Counted from the stretch's first letter, positions 18,058-27,806 are shown. The stretch: DNA of 64,000 nt from MVRV01 sp964469905 (GCA_964469905.1 CAYXZW010000004.1:59038-123037), one strand, 5' to 3'. The notes: generated by a model from the sequence alone, not told the origin. Numbers and translations: made by a program.

Positions 18058-18507
18058 ATCTTTCCTTTAGCGTTTCGATGACATTGCGTTTTTAGTTAAC
18101 ATATTTAATCCATATAATGGCTATATCCACTCCACGAATTTTCTTAACGTGCTAACAAGAAATTCTTCTTTGTATTTTTCAATGTATTTCAAATTCTCTG
18201 CTTTTCTTTGGCTGACAAGATATTGTTTCTAGTGGCTTGAAGTATAAGGAAGTCATTCCTGTATGTCAATACAATATCTTAGATATGAAAATAAAATATG
18301 ATGGCGATGGCTATCGTTGGATATGAGTATTATTTATTAAGGGGTATCTTGCATTTTCGTCAATTTTAACAATTTGTTTATGAGGAAGAAATACGCACAT
18401 CAGTAGTTTTAAGAAAATATGCATTATAGGAACAATATTTTATTTTTATGAAAATGTTTTCTCTACGAGAAGGCTGATGTTAGTAAAGAATGCATTTAGC
18501 CTATCCT
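18058..18507. other. Intergenic stretch with island repeat
   Basis: About 450 AT-rich bases between the lipoprotein pair and the small zinc-ribbon gene. It contains the repeat copy at 18401-18450 and presumably the promoter of the lipoprotein pair. No coding region was seen. Confidence 0.45.
18401..18450. repeat. Dispersed AT-rich island repeat, copy 5
   Basis: It reads CAGTAGTTTTAAGAAAATAT, then GCATTATAGGAACAATATTT, then TATTTTTATG. It differs from the copy at 11815 at only a few positions over 50 bases. Confidence 0.7.
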
Positions 18508-18687
18508 TTACTCACTAAATCCAATGAGATTCTTTACACCTAACTCTTCTTTGCATTGCGGGCAAAGTTCTTTAACGCTTTCGCCCCCACTGATTTTCGA
18601 GAAGATGTCAGCCAGTTCTGATGCGGGGCTTTGATATAAATTTTCATCCTCGACAAATTCTTGAAAACATCTTTTACATATTTTCAT
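18508..18687 (-). CDS. Small zinc-ribbon protein (59 aa)
   Basis: The frame from ATG 18687 encodes 59 residues: MKICKRCFQEF at the start and ELCPQCKEELG near residue 40, giving two CxxC knuckles about 35 residues apart, a typical treble-clef or zinc-ribbon spacing. It begins 33 bases after the stop of the 198-residue gene, on the same strand as that gene and the WD40 gene. It is therefore probably the last gene of that operon. No named family is recognised; a DNA-, RNA- or protein-binding adaptor role is possible. Confidence 0.65.
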   Translation of the reverse strand: MKICKRCFQEFVEDENLYQSPASELADIFSKISGGESVKELCPQCKEELGVKNLIGFSE

Positions 18688-18720
18688 GTTTTTAAAACCA
18701 TCAGGAATAATTTACTCAAT

Positions 18721-19305
18721 TTAGCTTTCGCGATTCAACTGCTTCCAATAGATATCGTCAAACTGGACCGGTATGATTCGATTGATGTGCTTGTCTTTTA
18801 TAAATTGACAAACAATATCCTGCAGCTTGTTATACTTTTCCTCATCAACATCTTCCACGGTTTTTGGCCAAATAATCATTTTACTTTTATAATCCTTTTT
18901 AAGCATTCGCATCATTCGGTTATCAATAGCCGCATTGAGTAATGGTATGAGTCTTTTTGCCGTTACACAATCCGGCAGATATGAATAGTAAATCGACACC
19001 TTCATAACAACATCCAAAGTCTTTGCAATTTGACCATAGCTTACAGGACCGGATTTTTTTATGACAGTTCCATCCTTTTTTTTCCTTTCAGCCAACATAA
19101 TATTATCAACGCCCCATTTGCAGAAGGCATTATGGATTGCATCAAATTCGTTCTTGTTTGATGCCTTGAATATTTTATCGATATCTTCCATGATCTTCTT
19201 GTGAAGCTTTTCCTTAGTGCCTTCCATGAAATTTCGTATCATGGCCGAAAATCCCAGCCCCATATCTATGATATTATACATTTTGTAATATTCAGGAGGT
19301 TTCAT
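18721..19305 (-). CDS. Hypothetical protein downstream of the WD40 gene
   Basis: A mostly helical, Lys-rich cytoplasmic protein of about 194 residues (start ATG 19305; a GTG at 19317 is an alternative). Recognisable stretches such as YGQIAKTLDVVMKVSIYYSY and KSKMIIWPKTVEDVDEEKYN do not match a family I know. It lies 97 bases past the WD40 stop on the same strand and precedes the small zinc-ribbon gene, so the three form a likely transcription unit. It could be the effector or adaptor of that unit; no catalytic motif is obvious. Confidence 0.55.
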   Translation of the reverse strand: MKPPEYYKMYNIIDMGLGFSAMIRNFMEGTKEKLHKKIMEDIDKIFKASNKNEFDAIHNAFCKWGVDNIMLAERKKKDGTVIKKSGPVSYGQIAKTLDVVMKVSIYYSYLPDCVTAKRLIPLLNAAIDNRMMRMLKKDYKSKMIIWPKTVEDVDEEKYNKLQDIVCQFIKDKHINRIIPVQFDDIYWKQLNRES

Positions 19306-19402
19306 TTTACTTATCACTCACAACAATATTGATGGATTATTTAGCTGGTTAGATAACTGAAATTCCTTTGGAGATTTATCTCCGTTTTCTTACTTTTTAA
19401 AT

Positions 19403-22400
19403 TTACTGCTGCACAAAATCAGTAAGCGTAATTTTAACCATTTCGGGATCATAGAATGTGTTATCGTTTTGACTATTTATTTCGGAAGCGCAGTAATAAC
19501 CATTATGATTGATAATTAACCATTCACCATCCTCAAATCCAAACATTCTAGCAATCTCTTCACCTGTAGAAATATTCCAAAGTCTTATTGTACCATCAGC
19601 ACCGCTCGACAAAGCATGTCCATCAGCATGAGAGAATGCAACTGAATTTACATCACCTAAATGCCCGGTAAGAGTTTTAACTTCCTTATCTTTTGAAATA
19701 TCCCACACTTTTACAGTTTCATCAAGACTTCCTGACATAACGTAATGACCATTACGGGAAAAAGCGACTGTAATAATAGGTCTAAAATGTCCTTTGAATG
19801 TTCTTATCTCTAGCCCTGTAAAAACATCCCAGAGCTTTAGTGTCATATCCCAACTTCCCGATAAGGCATATTTACCATCTGGTGAAAATGCAACCGAGGT
19901 AACAGAATCTGAGTGCCCTATGAATGTCTTTGTTTCCTCACCTGTATGGACATCCCATAGTTTAAGCATATTATCTGGATTATTATCTGTATCATTGTAT
20001 GGAACATCATCTGGATTATCATCAATTTTGTTACTACCTGACAGGATATATTTACCATCTGGCGAAAATGCAACCGCGTTAACTTGCTCATTGTGACCGA
20101 CAATTTCTTTGATTATTCTCCCCGTAAATGCTTCACAAAACCTGATCCTATCACCCTTGCAATACAATATGTAGTTACCATCTGGTGAAAAGACAGCGTA
20201 GGTAATAGTCGCTGGTCCTGATTCAATGATTCTCACTCCCTTAATATCCAATAAATCCCTTCCGTATGTCATTATCTCTTTACCTGTAGAAATATCCCAA
20301 AGTTTTAGATACCCATCTCTGCTTCCAGAGAGTGCATACATACCACATGGAGAGAAGGTAACTGAACAAACCTTATCCAGGTGACCTTTAAGTTTTCTGA
20401 TTTCAACTGGTATTGAGAGATCCCAATGCCTGATAGCATTGTCTACGCCTCCCGACAGAACATAACGTCCATTAGGGGAAATAGATATAGATTTTACGCT
20501 CAGAGAACCTCCTTTAAATATTTTTATTTCTTCTCCTTTAGAGACCTCACAGCCTGTTGAAATATCCCAAAGCCTGAGTGTGCCATCATTACTTCCTGAC
20601 AAGACATATTGACCATCAGGCGAAAAAGCTACTGTATAAACCTGTCCTGAATGACCTTTAAAAGTTCTAACCAATATTCCTTCGCTAATTTTCCATAGTT
20701 CAATCTCATAATTCATGCGCCCCGCTAAAAAATGTTGACCATCAGGTGAAAATGCTATGCAGTTCACGCTCCCTGAAAGTCTTCGGAATTTTTTGATTTC
20801 CTCACCTGTAGAAATATCCCTAAATCTGATGCTTTCATCTAAACTTCCCGATAAGGCGTATTGACTATCAGGTGAAAATGCAACAGCGTTTATTTCTCTT
20901 GAATGTCCTTCAAATGATCTTCTCTCCTCTCCCGTATATAAATCCCAAAGTTTGAGAGTGGTATCCCCACTTCCCGACAATGCATATTTACCATCAGGAG
21001 AGACTGCAACCGAAGTAACTTTGTCTAAATGTCCTTCGAATGATCTTGTCTCATGTCCCGTATATAAATCCCAAAGTTTGAGAGTTTTGTCAGCACTCCC
21101 TGACAGTGCGAAACGACCATCTGGCGAAAATGCAACGGATGTAACGATATCTGAATGCCCTGTGAATGTTCTTATTTCATTCCCTGTGGAAACATCCCAC
21201 AACTTTACGCTCATATCCCAGCTTCCCGACAGGGCTGAGCAACCATCTGAAGATAACGCAACCGACGTAATTTTGTGAGAGTGAGAATAAGTACGACGTG
21301 AATGTCCTAAAAAAGTTCTGATCTGCCTTCCAGTGTTGATATCCCAAAGTATGAGAGTTTTATCCCAACTCCCCGACAATGCATGTTTACCATCAGGGCA
21401 AAATGCAAGGGAATGAACTTGGCGTTTATGACCTTGAAAGACACTAGCCCTTTTTGTCTCCTTATTGGACACATCCCAAAGTTTAATCGTATTATCCCAG
21501 CTTCCCGACAATGCATATTGGCCATTTGGAGCAAATTTAACTGAGCTAACATAGCTTAAATGCCCTTCAAATGATCTTAGTTCCTTTCCTGTTGAAACAT
21601 CCCAAAGTTTGATAGTATTATCATAGCTTCCCGATAGAGCGAAGAGACCGTCGGGGGAAAAATCAACAGAACAAACCGTTCCTTCATGCCCTTTAAGGAT
21701 CTTAATAATTTCGCCAGTGGTTATGTTCCATAGCTTCAAGGACTGATCATGACCTCCGGATAGGACTAAACTACCGTCAGGAGAGACTGAAACACTATTT
21801 ATTTCATTATTTTGATAAGGTTTAGGAGATGTGATTTTATCGTAAACATTTTTAGAATTTTTCTTGAAGGTCCTAATTTCTTTTCCTGTCGTTATATTCC
21901 ATAATTTAATTGTCCAATCATGACTGCCTGATAAGATATTCATCCCGTCTGGTAGAAAGGTGACAGAAGTGACTTCGCTTGAATGTCCTTTAAACGATCC
22001 TATCTGCTCACCCGTGGAGATATCCCAAAGTTTGAGAGTTTTGTCAGCACTCCCTGACAGTGCGAAGCGACCATCTGGCGAAAATGCAACGGATGTAACG
22101 ATATCTGAATGCCCTGTATACGTTTTAACCTCATGCTCGGAAAACACATCCCAAAACTTCAATGTTTTATCATGACTACCGGAAAGAACGTGTCGACCGT
22201 CAAGGGAAAATGCAACTGATGTTACATTATCTGAATGTCCTTCCAAATTTTTGATTCCGAGGCCTGTTGAAACATCCCAAAGCTTTAGAGTATTATCCCA
22301 GCTTCCTGATAGGGCATATTTGCCATCTGGCGAAAATGCAACCGATGCAACAGAATCTGAGTGATATATTCTGTATCCTGTTGCTTTCTTATTGAAGGTC

Positions 22401-22441
22401 AACTTCAAATATTCTTCTCGTATTTTTTCTCTCAAAGGCAT
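19403..22441 (-). CDS. WD40-repeat protein with 21 repeats (three propellers)
   Basis: A 1012-residue protein made almost entirely of WD40 repeats (pattern GHSDxVTSVAFSPDGxxALSGSxDxTLKLWDxSTG). I count 21 units, which fits three seven-bladed propellers. Some are degenerate (the fifth, ninth, 17th and 18th carry insertions). Only about 26 residues precede the repeats, and the tail (DGEWLIINHNGYYCASEINS) resembles the ending seen in bacterial WD40 proteins that carry a separate effector. No effector domain is present in this chain. Repeats 3 and 10 are nearly identical even at DNA level, suggesting recent duplication or gene conversion. Two small genes follow on the same strand. Such repeat proteins typically act as binding platforms or recognition modules in conflict systems. 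Confidence 0.9.
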   Translation of the reverse strand: MPLREKIREEYLKLTFNKKATGYRIYHSDSVASVAFSPDGKYALSGSWDNTLKLWDVSTGLGIKNLEGHSDNVTSVAFSLDGRHVLSGSHDKTLKFWDVFSEHEVKTYTGHSDIVTSVAFSPDGRFALSGSADKTLKLWDISTGEQIGSFKGHSSEVTSVTFLPDGMNILSGSHDWTIKLWNITTGKEIRTFKKNSKNVYDKITSPKPYQNNEINSVSVSPDGSLVLSGGHDQSLKLWNITTGEIIKILKGHEGTVCSVDFSPDGLFALSGSYDNTIKLWDVSTGKELRSFEGHLSYVSSVKFAPNGQYALSGSWDNTIKLWDVSNKETKRASVFQGHKRQVHSLAFCPDGKHALSGSWDKTLILWDINTGRQIRTFLGHSRRTYSHSHKITSVALSSDGCSALSGSWDMSVKLWDVSTGNEIRTFTGHSDIVTSVAFSPDGRFALSGSADKTLKLWDLYTGHETRSFEGHLDKVTSVAVSPDGKYALSGSGDTTLKLWDLYTGEERRSFEGHSREINAVAFSPDSQYALSGSLDESIRFRDISTGEEIKKFRRLSGSVNCIAFSPDGQHFLAGRMNYEIELWKISEGILVRTFKGHSGQVYTVAFSPDGQYVLSGSNDGTLRLWDISTGCEVSKGEEIKIFKGGSLSVKSISISPNGRYVLSGGVDNAIRHWDLSIPVEIRKLKGHLDKVCSVTFSPCGMYALSGSRDGYLKLWDISTGKEIMTYGRDLLDIKGVRIIESGPATITYAVFSPDGNYILYCKGDRIRFCEAFTGRIIKEIVGHNEQVNAVAFSPDGKYILSGSNKIDDNPDDVPYNDTDNNPDNMLKLWDVHTGEETKTFIGHSDSVTSVAFSPDGKYALSGSWDMTLKLWDVFTGLEIRTFKGHFRPIITVAFSRNGHYVMSGSLDETVKVWDISKDKEVKTLTGHLGDVNSVAFSHADGHALSSGADGTIRLWNISTGEEIARMFGFEDGEWLIINHNGYYCASEINSQNDNTFYDPEMVKITLTDFVQQ
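21068..21163. repeat. 96-bp repeat inside the WD40 gene, copy 1
   Basis: It matches 22022-22117 at 95 of 96 positions by eye. It encodes the WD40 unit GHSDIVTSVAFSPDGRFALS and flanks. Confidence 0.85.
22022..22117. repeat. 96-bp repeat inside the WD40 gene, copy 2
   Basis: Partner of 21068-21163, with a single difference seen (AAGCGACC against AAACGACC). The two copies are seven WD40 units apart, the same blade position in successive propellers. Confidence 0.85.
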
Positions 22442-22797
22442 TTGATATACCTATAATGTCTATGTCTGTCAGTTTGATTCTCCTGATACTATAGAATAAG
22501 CATATTTTTACTATCAATACCAAAAATATTTAGGAAATAATATCGTTTATCACCCCTTTAAATCATTTATCTTCGCCGGGGTCTAAGATTTGTGGAAGAA
22601 TAGAAAAACCCTACATCCGTATTTTTAAGAAAATATGCATTTTCTTAAAAAAGCTTTCTTTCTTCTCTGTGTTCGTTTGTTTCTACTAAAAAATGACTTT
22701 GAAAATTCTTGATATGGTGGGTCATCATTTAAAAGGTGCAATATGAATGTAATCCGTTTAAGGGATCTACGGACTGGTTGGAAGCTGGCTTCCGTCA
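22442..22797. other. Intergenic stretch upstream of the WD40 gene
   Basis: About 355 bases with no supported gene. It contains the hairpin repeat copy at 22613-22652 and should contain the promoter of the WD40 unit. Confidence 0.45.
22613..22652. repeat. Dispersed AT-rich island repeat, copy 6 (perfect hairpin)
   Basis: ACATCCGTATTTTTAAGAAA matches the start of copy 3. TTTTTAAGAAAA and TTTTCTTAAAAA form a perfect 12-bp inverted repeat around TATGCA (22622-22651). Confidence 0.7.
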
Positions 22798-23196
22798 CTA
22801 CGTCGGCGTATACTTAATCTTAATCTCTCCTATGGTTTTACCAATAACTTCAAACTCTTCACTGGAAAAAACATCACTCTTGGCATTGTTACATGGATAA
22901 CAAGCAAGGACGCAGGTTTCGGGGGAATACGGTTTGGTGCTATCTCTCCTGTCGACTTCCAATCTTAAACCTCGGTTACCTTCTCTAAAGTATTTATTAT
23001 AATACTTTGTTGTATCGCCTGGTAGATTGCAGTATTTGCATTTTGATTTTTGTGCTTCTTCCGTTTCCCAATACCATTTATAAAATGCTTTAGAATCCTT
23101 CCATTCTGGGCAGCAATTCTCTTTCACACGCTGGTATGTTGAATATAATACTTCATTTTTTCTCTTTCTCTCTACCAACCCAACTCTCCCATACAA
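22798..23196 (-). CDS. HNH endonuclease (zinc-containing type)
   Basis: A protein of up to 132 residues. Zinc knuckle one is CKYCNLPG (about residues 53-60) and knuckle two is LACYPCNNAKSD (about 97-108). Between them is LEVDRRDSTKPYSPETCV, where the usual catalytic His position reads Asp-Arg, so activity needs checking. The Asn-Asn-Ala-Lys-Ser-Asp helix is typical of HNH enzymes. The start is unclear: TTG 23196, or the TTG seven codons in, which has GGGAGA upstream. It follows the small coiled-coil gene on the same strand. Restriction-like or phage-derived origin is likely. Confidence 0.7.
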   Translation of the reverse strand: MYGRVGLVERKRKNEVLYSTYQRVKENCCPEWKDSKAFYKWYWETEEAQKSKCKYCNLPGDTTKYYNKYFREGNRGLRLEVDRRDSTKPYSPETCVLACYPCNNAKSDVFSSEEFEVIGKTIGEIKIKYTPT

Positions 23197-23329
23197 TAAA
23201 TGTTTCGTTTATATGCCAGTTACCAATAATCATCACGATTTGTATTCAAAATCTATAACAGCCACTAGATTATTTCGCATAAAGCTTTCAGGCAGCCAAA
23301 TATTAATCTTCGCCGATAAATATCATGAT

Positions 23330-23704
23330 CTACTTCAGCAAGAGAATAACGATCCCTATTAAAGACATTATTAAAATAGCTATAGAAATCATTGAAAAAG
23401 TTTTTAGTTGTGAATGCCGTTGAACATTCTTCGATGATTCATCTGAAATCTCTCTCAATATGACCTCAAGTTTTGCCAGTATTTGCGGTGCTCCAATTTC
23501 ATTAACTGTCTTTATTAATTCATGAGTATTTTTTGCGAGCACTTCTGTACTATTGATAAATTGAATTAATCTTTCCCGAACAAGATTTAGGTCTTCCGTT
23601 GCTGTTTTGTAAGAATTTACACTTGTATGTAGATTCTGAAGAGCATTTACAAGCTTTTCTGCTGCTTCCTCGGCCTGTAGAAATTGATCTGTCTCTTGCG
23701 TCAT
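23330..23704 (-). CDS. Small tail-anchored coiled-coil protein
   Basis: A 124-residue protein starting MTQETDQFLQAEEAAEK at ATG 23704, preceded by a strong GGAAGGAG ribosome site. Residues about 5-95 are heptad-rich helices (coiled coil). The last 20 residues (MISIAILIMSLIGIVILLLK) form one membrane helix, so it would sit as a cytoplasmic coiled coil anchored at its C-terminus. It begins 14 bases after the stop of the RecQ fusion gene, so the two are co-transcribed. It could act as a membrane tether or pore-forming effector; no direct evidence. Confidence 0.7.
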   Translation of the reverse strand: MTQETDQFLQAEEAAEKLVNALQNLHTSVNSYKTATEDLNLVRERLIQFINSTEVLAKNTHELIKTVNEIGAPQILAKLEVILREISDESSKNVQRHSQLKTFSMISIAILIMSLIGIVILLLK

Positions 23705-23717
23705 GCTACACTCCTTC

Positions 23718-26700
23718 CTATGAGTCGAATATAATTTTATCAACTTCCTTTCTTATATTGTCCAACATAAACCAAGCAGATATTGATGCGTTAGTTCGTG
23801 GCAAAACTTTGATTAATGTTTGTGCAAACATTCTTTCAGGATAATGATTCAATAATATATTTTGTATAAGATCAGATTGTTGCTTATTTCTGATAGCTAT
23901 CTTAGAAATAGCCCACGCAGCAAATTCAAACATAAGTTTTTTTTCAACTCTATAGTTTTCAATACATGAGAAGATTGAAGCGTATAGGTTTTGTTGAACT
24001 AATTGATAGTTATGATCACGGGCATATGCTTCGGACAGAGCTCGAAGCATAAGTAACCCCGGATGATCGGGATAGGATTCCAGATATCTAGATACTTGTC
24101 CTCGAAGTTCAGAAGCCTCATTTGGTGAGCGTACATTGTCGAATACTTCAATTGTTTTCACAATGCCGGCATCATTTTCGTGAATTATTGTATCCAATAT
24201 TTCGGAATACTCAGTAGCCTCCAGATAACGTAATATTCTCTTTCTCACTTCTTCATCATTCGGTGACACCGTGACAGCAAGTAACATCTCCTGAAGAGCC
24301 CTTCGCCGCCCTCGTTCGATAATGTCGTAAATAAACCGCAATAGTAAATCTAACATTTGCGTAATGAAATCATAAATTGGCAAGTCCATAAGCTTTTGAG
24401 CTTTTTCGAGTTCGGCTTGCTTTCTCCCCCCCAGATACCCAGCTACATAGTTTCCAAAAGATGCAATAATTTTCCCTTTATCGAATCCGGAAAGATTTAT
24501 TGTGAACTCTGCCGCACTATAATTGATTGTATAGTCAGCAACAACGCCGAGCAATAGCAATCGATGTAACGCTTTTTCATAAATTGCTCGGTCTTCAGAG
24601 GGATAGGCTATGATACATTCACGCTTAACAAAAAGATCGCCTATTTTCTTTACAATGTCTAGAACCTTCGATTTCTCAGTTTCTATACCAGGAAATGCCT
24701 TAGACTGGAAATAAAGTGCTCGCGTAATATCATCATTGTCCTGCCAGTTAAGATATTTAATTGTTGATGCTACCTCTTCAGCCTTTGTATTCGGGTCTAA
24801 GAGCTTCTTCGTACGTTGAGGATCATCATCGGAAACAATAACACAACAATAGGCTTTTTCTCGATTGCGGCCGGCACGTCCAGCCTCTTGATAGAATGCT
24901 TCTATGGAAGCCGGAATTCCATAATGAATTGTATAACGGATATTTGGCTTGTCGATACCCATACCAAAAGCTTTTGTACATACCAGCAATGGTATTTTGT
25001 TATGCTTGAATTTGTGCGCAACGATTTGTTTTCTAGTCGTCCAAGCTTTAGCTAAATGATGTTTAGGTTGACTTCCGCTATAGAATTCAGCAGGAATACT
25101 TATTGATTTTCTAATTTCCTCCGTCTGTTGAACAACTCCATGACTTCCATTGACGTGTGGACAAAAAACCAGACCTGAGTATGTGTTCGTGCCGTTACAC
25201 TCATAAAATGTATTAAATGGAACCGAAAACTTCCCAGGTAACATTTGACTTAGCATGCCAATAAGTCTTGCCGACTTTTCTGATGTACTGGAGTTGACAA
25301 CATGGAACTTGAGTTCGGAACGATCAAATGATTTAGGGGTAATGATTGCTTCAAAATCTTCAATTTGAAGTTCTCTTTGTACATCTTTCAAGACCGCCCT
25401 TGAAGCAGTTCCTGTCAGTGCAAGAAGTGGAGGAGTGAATTTATTGCTTTCACAGTATTGGCGACTGATTCTTCCAAGATTTAAATAAGCCGTCCTAAAA
25501 TCGTGTCCCCACTCTGAAACGCAATGTGCTTCATCCACCGCAACAAGAGCGATAGGTGTATGTACAGTTAAAGATCGAAGAGATTCCCGAAATTTAATAG
25601 TTTGAAATCTTTCGGGGGCGATATACGCAAACAGGTATTCACCTTGCCCAAGGAGAGTCAAAACACGATTCTTGTCTTCAATATTTTCTATTTCACTCGA
25701 GATACCGAAGCATCGATCAACCCCTACTGATCTAAGATTATCAATTTGGTCATCCATGAGAGATATAATTGGATCAATCACCAGAGACCTGCCTGGTAGA
25801 AGAAATGAAGCAAGTTGGAACGCTATTGATTTTCCTCCACCAGTGGGCAAGAGGACTATTGAATCTTTTCCTTCCAATGTGCGAGAAATGGCATCATATT
25901 GTCCTTCCCAAAAATTCTTCTTTCTAAAAATATATTGAAGAAAATATTCCAACTCCACTATGTTCGGTTTATCTAGAACAGCTGGGCTTGAAACAAATAC
26001 ACTACTAGCAATATCAAACGGAACGGATACAGGTTGTATATAAAAGTTATGTATTCCACCTGAGGAATTACCCGTAAACACAATATTGAAGCCGCCAGTT
26101 TGTTTATCTGATGCTGTTCTAGGTTTTCCTTGACATAACTCTATTGAGTAAAGGTGTCCCAAATGCACAATTAGATCTAAAAGGTCCTTCACAGCGATGG
26201 ATAAAATCTTTCGTGCAATTGCTTCAGTAAAGTATCCCGTTTTATGAAGATCTGTCGTGATAAGCCATGAATCTACATGTTGCAATCTAAGATGACCCGA
26301 CTGAATCGCCTGCACAAGAGCCATCTGAATCTGGTGTATATATTTGGAAGCGTGAATGATATTGGCAAGTCGCTCATTCACAATATTATTTTTTTTAGCA
26401 TCCTGTGACAGGTTATTAAGAAGAATATTTAATTTATCTATCTGGGAACCTTGATTTGCTGTAACTTCTTGAGCTGGAATTCGGATAACATTATAGCCAT
26501 TGCGAATAAGTACTTCGTCACGCTGGCGGTCAGCTTCTATATGATCATTATGCAACTCACCATCTATCTCTACTACTATTGGTGTGATATGCGGATGTAC
26601 AAGCAAAAAATCAACCCTTCCATTTATTGAGTTGGCAGTATTAGTGCCTATAAGGCTTGAAATCTCGACTTGCGGTAACACCCAGTGTGAGTAGTTTGCT

Positions 26701-27326
26701 CCCAGAAGCAGAGGTAAACAATTTTTAAAATACCTAGTTTCAGCCGGACTATCAAGCCAAGGAGTAAGGTTGTCAGAGTAGCAGAAAGTAAGTATATAAG
26801 TTATAGCTTCTTTAGTAAGTGTATTGCGCTCACCAGGAAATGCCAGTTTTTCTAATGCTTCTTCGACATAAGGAGAACAAATTGTAATTTTACCCCTTGT
26901 CAATATTTTTTCTGTTACGGATATTACCTGACTTTCCCTTTCGGACAATGTAAAAGGATTTTCGGCTGGAGGATAGTCTATTCGCCATTGAGAGAAAGCT
27001 CTTGTTGTGACCTCGGACACGTCCAATTCTCTCAGTGCATCGTAAATACTTTTTGGTAAAATAGCTGATTCAAAAAACCGTACATGATAGCCTTCTATAC
27101 GTGATCTTGCGATCAATGTTTGAGGAAGAGATTTGATTCTCACAAGGCTATCTGACTGAGGAGCCTCATTATCAGTACCGCCCTTTGCTGATGTGTTATA
27201 ATCAAGCGTGCCTTTGCACTTTGGATATTGCGAACACCCGTAGAACCTACCTCCCGCGTTTCTACCACGCCTGGCGGTCCTCAGTTCCATGCTTGAACCA
27301 CACCTCGGACATTTAGGATCTTCCAT
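23718..27326 (-). CDS. Zinc-ribbon / VSR-like nuclease / RecQ-family helicase fusion
   Basis: A protein of about 1202 residues. Residues 5-45 are a topoisomerase-type zinc ribbon (CPRCGSSMELRT, then YGCSQYPKCKG). Around residues 250-290, PIVVEIDGELHNDHIEADRQ then RDEVLIRNGYNVIRI is a DUF559/VSR-type nuclease core. From about 480 to 830 it is a RecQ-type helicase: Walker A LLPTGGGKSIAF near 492, box AVDEAHCVSEWGHDFR near 593, LALTGTAS, and QEAGRAGRN near 813. The C-terminal 350 residues are helical and unassigned; no HRDC domain is evident. The combination suggests DNA unwinding coupled to cutting in defence rather than housekeeping recombination. The small membrane protein gene follows immediately. 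The ATG at 27326 is the likely start. Confidence 0.85.
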   Translation of the reverse strand: MEDPKCPRCGSSMELRTARRGRNAGGRFYGCSQYPKCKGTLDYNTSAKGGTDNEAPQSDSLVRIKSLPQTLIARSRIEGYHVRFFESAILPKSIYDALRELDVSEVTTRAFSQWRIDYPPAENPFTLSERESQVISVTEKILTRGKITICSPYVEEALEKLAFPGERNTLTKEAITYILTFCYSDNLTPWLDSPAETRYFKNCLPLLLGANYSHWVLPQVEISSLIGTNTANSINGRVDFLLVHPHITPIVVEIDGELHNDHIEADRQRDEVLIRNGYNVIRIPAQEVTANQGSQIDKLNILLNNLSQDAKKNNIVNERLANIIHASKYIHQIQMALVQAIQSGHLRLQHVDSWLITTDLHKTGYFTEAIARKILSIAVKDLLDLIVHLGHLYSIELCQGKPRTASDKQTGGFNIVFTGNSSGGIHNFYIQPVSVPFDIASSVFVSSPAVLDKPNIVELEYFLQYIFRKKNFWEGQYDAISRTLEGKDSIVLLPTGGGKSIAFQLASFLLPGRSLVIDPIISLMDDQIDNLRSVGVDRCFGISSEIENIEDKNRVLTLLGQGEYLFAYIAPERFQTIKFRESLRSLTVHTPIALVAVDEAHCVSEWGHDFRTAYLNLGRISRQYCESNKFTPPLLALTGTASRAVLKDVQRELQIEDFEAIITPKSFDRSELKFHVVNSSTSEKSARLIGMLSQMLPGKFSVPFNTFYECNGTNTYSGLVFCPHVNGSHGVVQQTEEIRKSISIPAEFYSGSQPKHHLAKAWTTRKQIVAHKFKHNKIPLLVCTKAFGMGIDKPNIRYTIHYGIPASIEAFYQEAGRAGRNREKAYCCVIVSDDDPQRTKKLLDPNTKAEEVASTIKYLNWQDNDDITRALYFQSKAFPGIETEKSKVLDIVKKIGDLFVKRECIIAYPSEDRAIYEKALHRLLLLGVVADYTINYSAAEFTINLSGFDKGKIIASFGNYVAGYLGGRKQAELEKAQKLMDLPIYDFITQMLDLLLRFIYDIIERGRRRALQEMLLAVTVSPNDEEVRKRILRYLEATEYSEILDTIIHENDAGIVKTIEVFDNVRSPNEASELRGQVSRYLESYPDHPGLLMLRALSEAYARDHNYQLVQQNLYASIFSCIENYRVEKKLMFEFAAWAISKIAIRNKQQSDLIQNILLNHYPERMFAQTLIKVLPRTNASISAWFMLDNIRKEVDKIIFDS

Positions 27327-27521
27327 CAAGAAAAGCGCACCTCTCTATTACACATTTCAAGACTCAACAAGCTGTATATTTCATACACAGAATATTTTGA
27401 AAGCAAATACAAACTGTTCATTCTAAATCGTACAGGTGGTAAATTATTTAAACATTAAAGATAATTATGGCCTTTGTCAATAAAAGAATCGTCTTAAATA
27501 ACGCATTATTCAGGAATTACC

Positions 27522-27797
27522 TTATCGGTCAAGACATCGACTAACTTTGATATCTTTACCTATCATGATTTGTTTTAATGTGTTGAAGTCTTCCTGTGAG
27601 CATGGCAATGATACTATCTTCTTTTGTATGGTAGAAAGAAACTGATCAACTTGAAAATCACCGGTCTTTTTCAATCTATATTTCATCTCGAACATTTCGT
27701 GAGCAATTTCTTTTGCGCTTTCACAAAACAATCCTAAAGTAGATGGCCCACGCCCTGTAAGAATATTTGTATTTCCAATCCGACTTAAAAATCGCAT
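27522..27797 (-). CDS. Small hypothetical protein upstream of the RecQ fusion
   Basis: A protein of about 91 residues (ATG 27797 with AAGAAGGA upstream; ATG 27806 also possible). It begins MRFLSRIGNTNILTGRGPST and then has a helical part. No family is recognised. It lies 195 bases before the RecQ fusion on the same strand and may be its regulator or an unrelated gene. Confidence 0.5.
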   Translation of the reverse strand: MRFLSRIGNTNILTGRGPSTLGLFCESAKEIAHEMFEMKYRLKKTGDFQVDQFLSTIQKKIVSLPCSQEDFNTLKQIMIGKDIKVSRCLDR

Positions 27798-27806
27798 CTC
27801 TATCAT

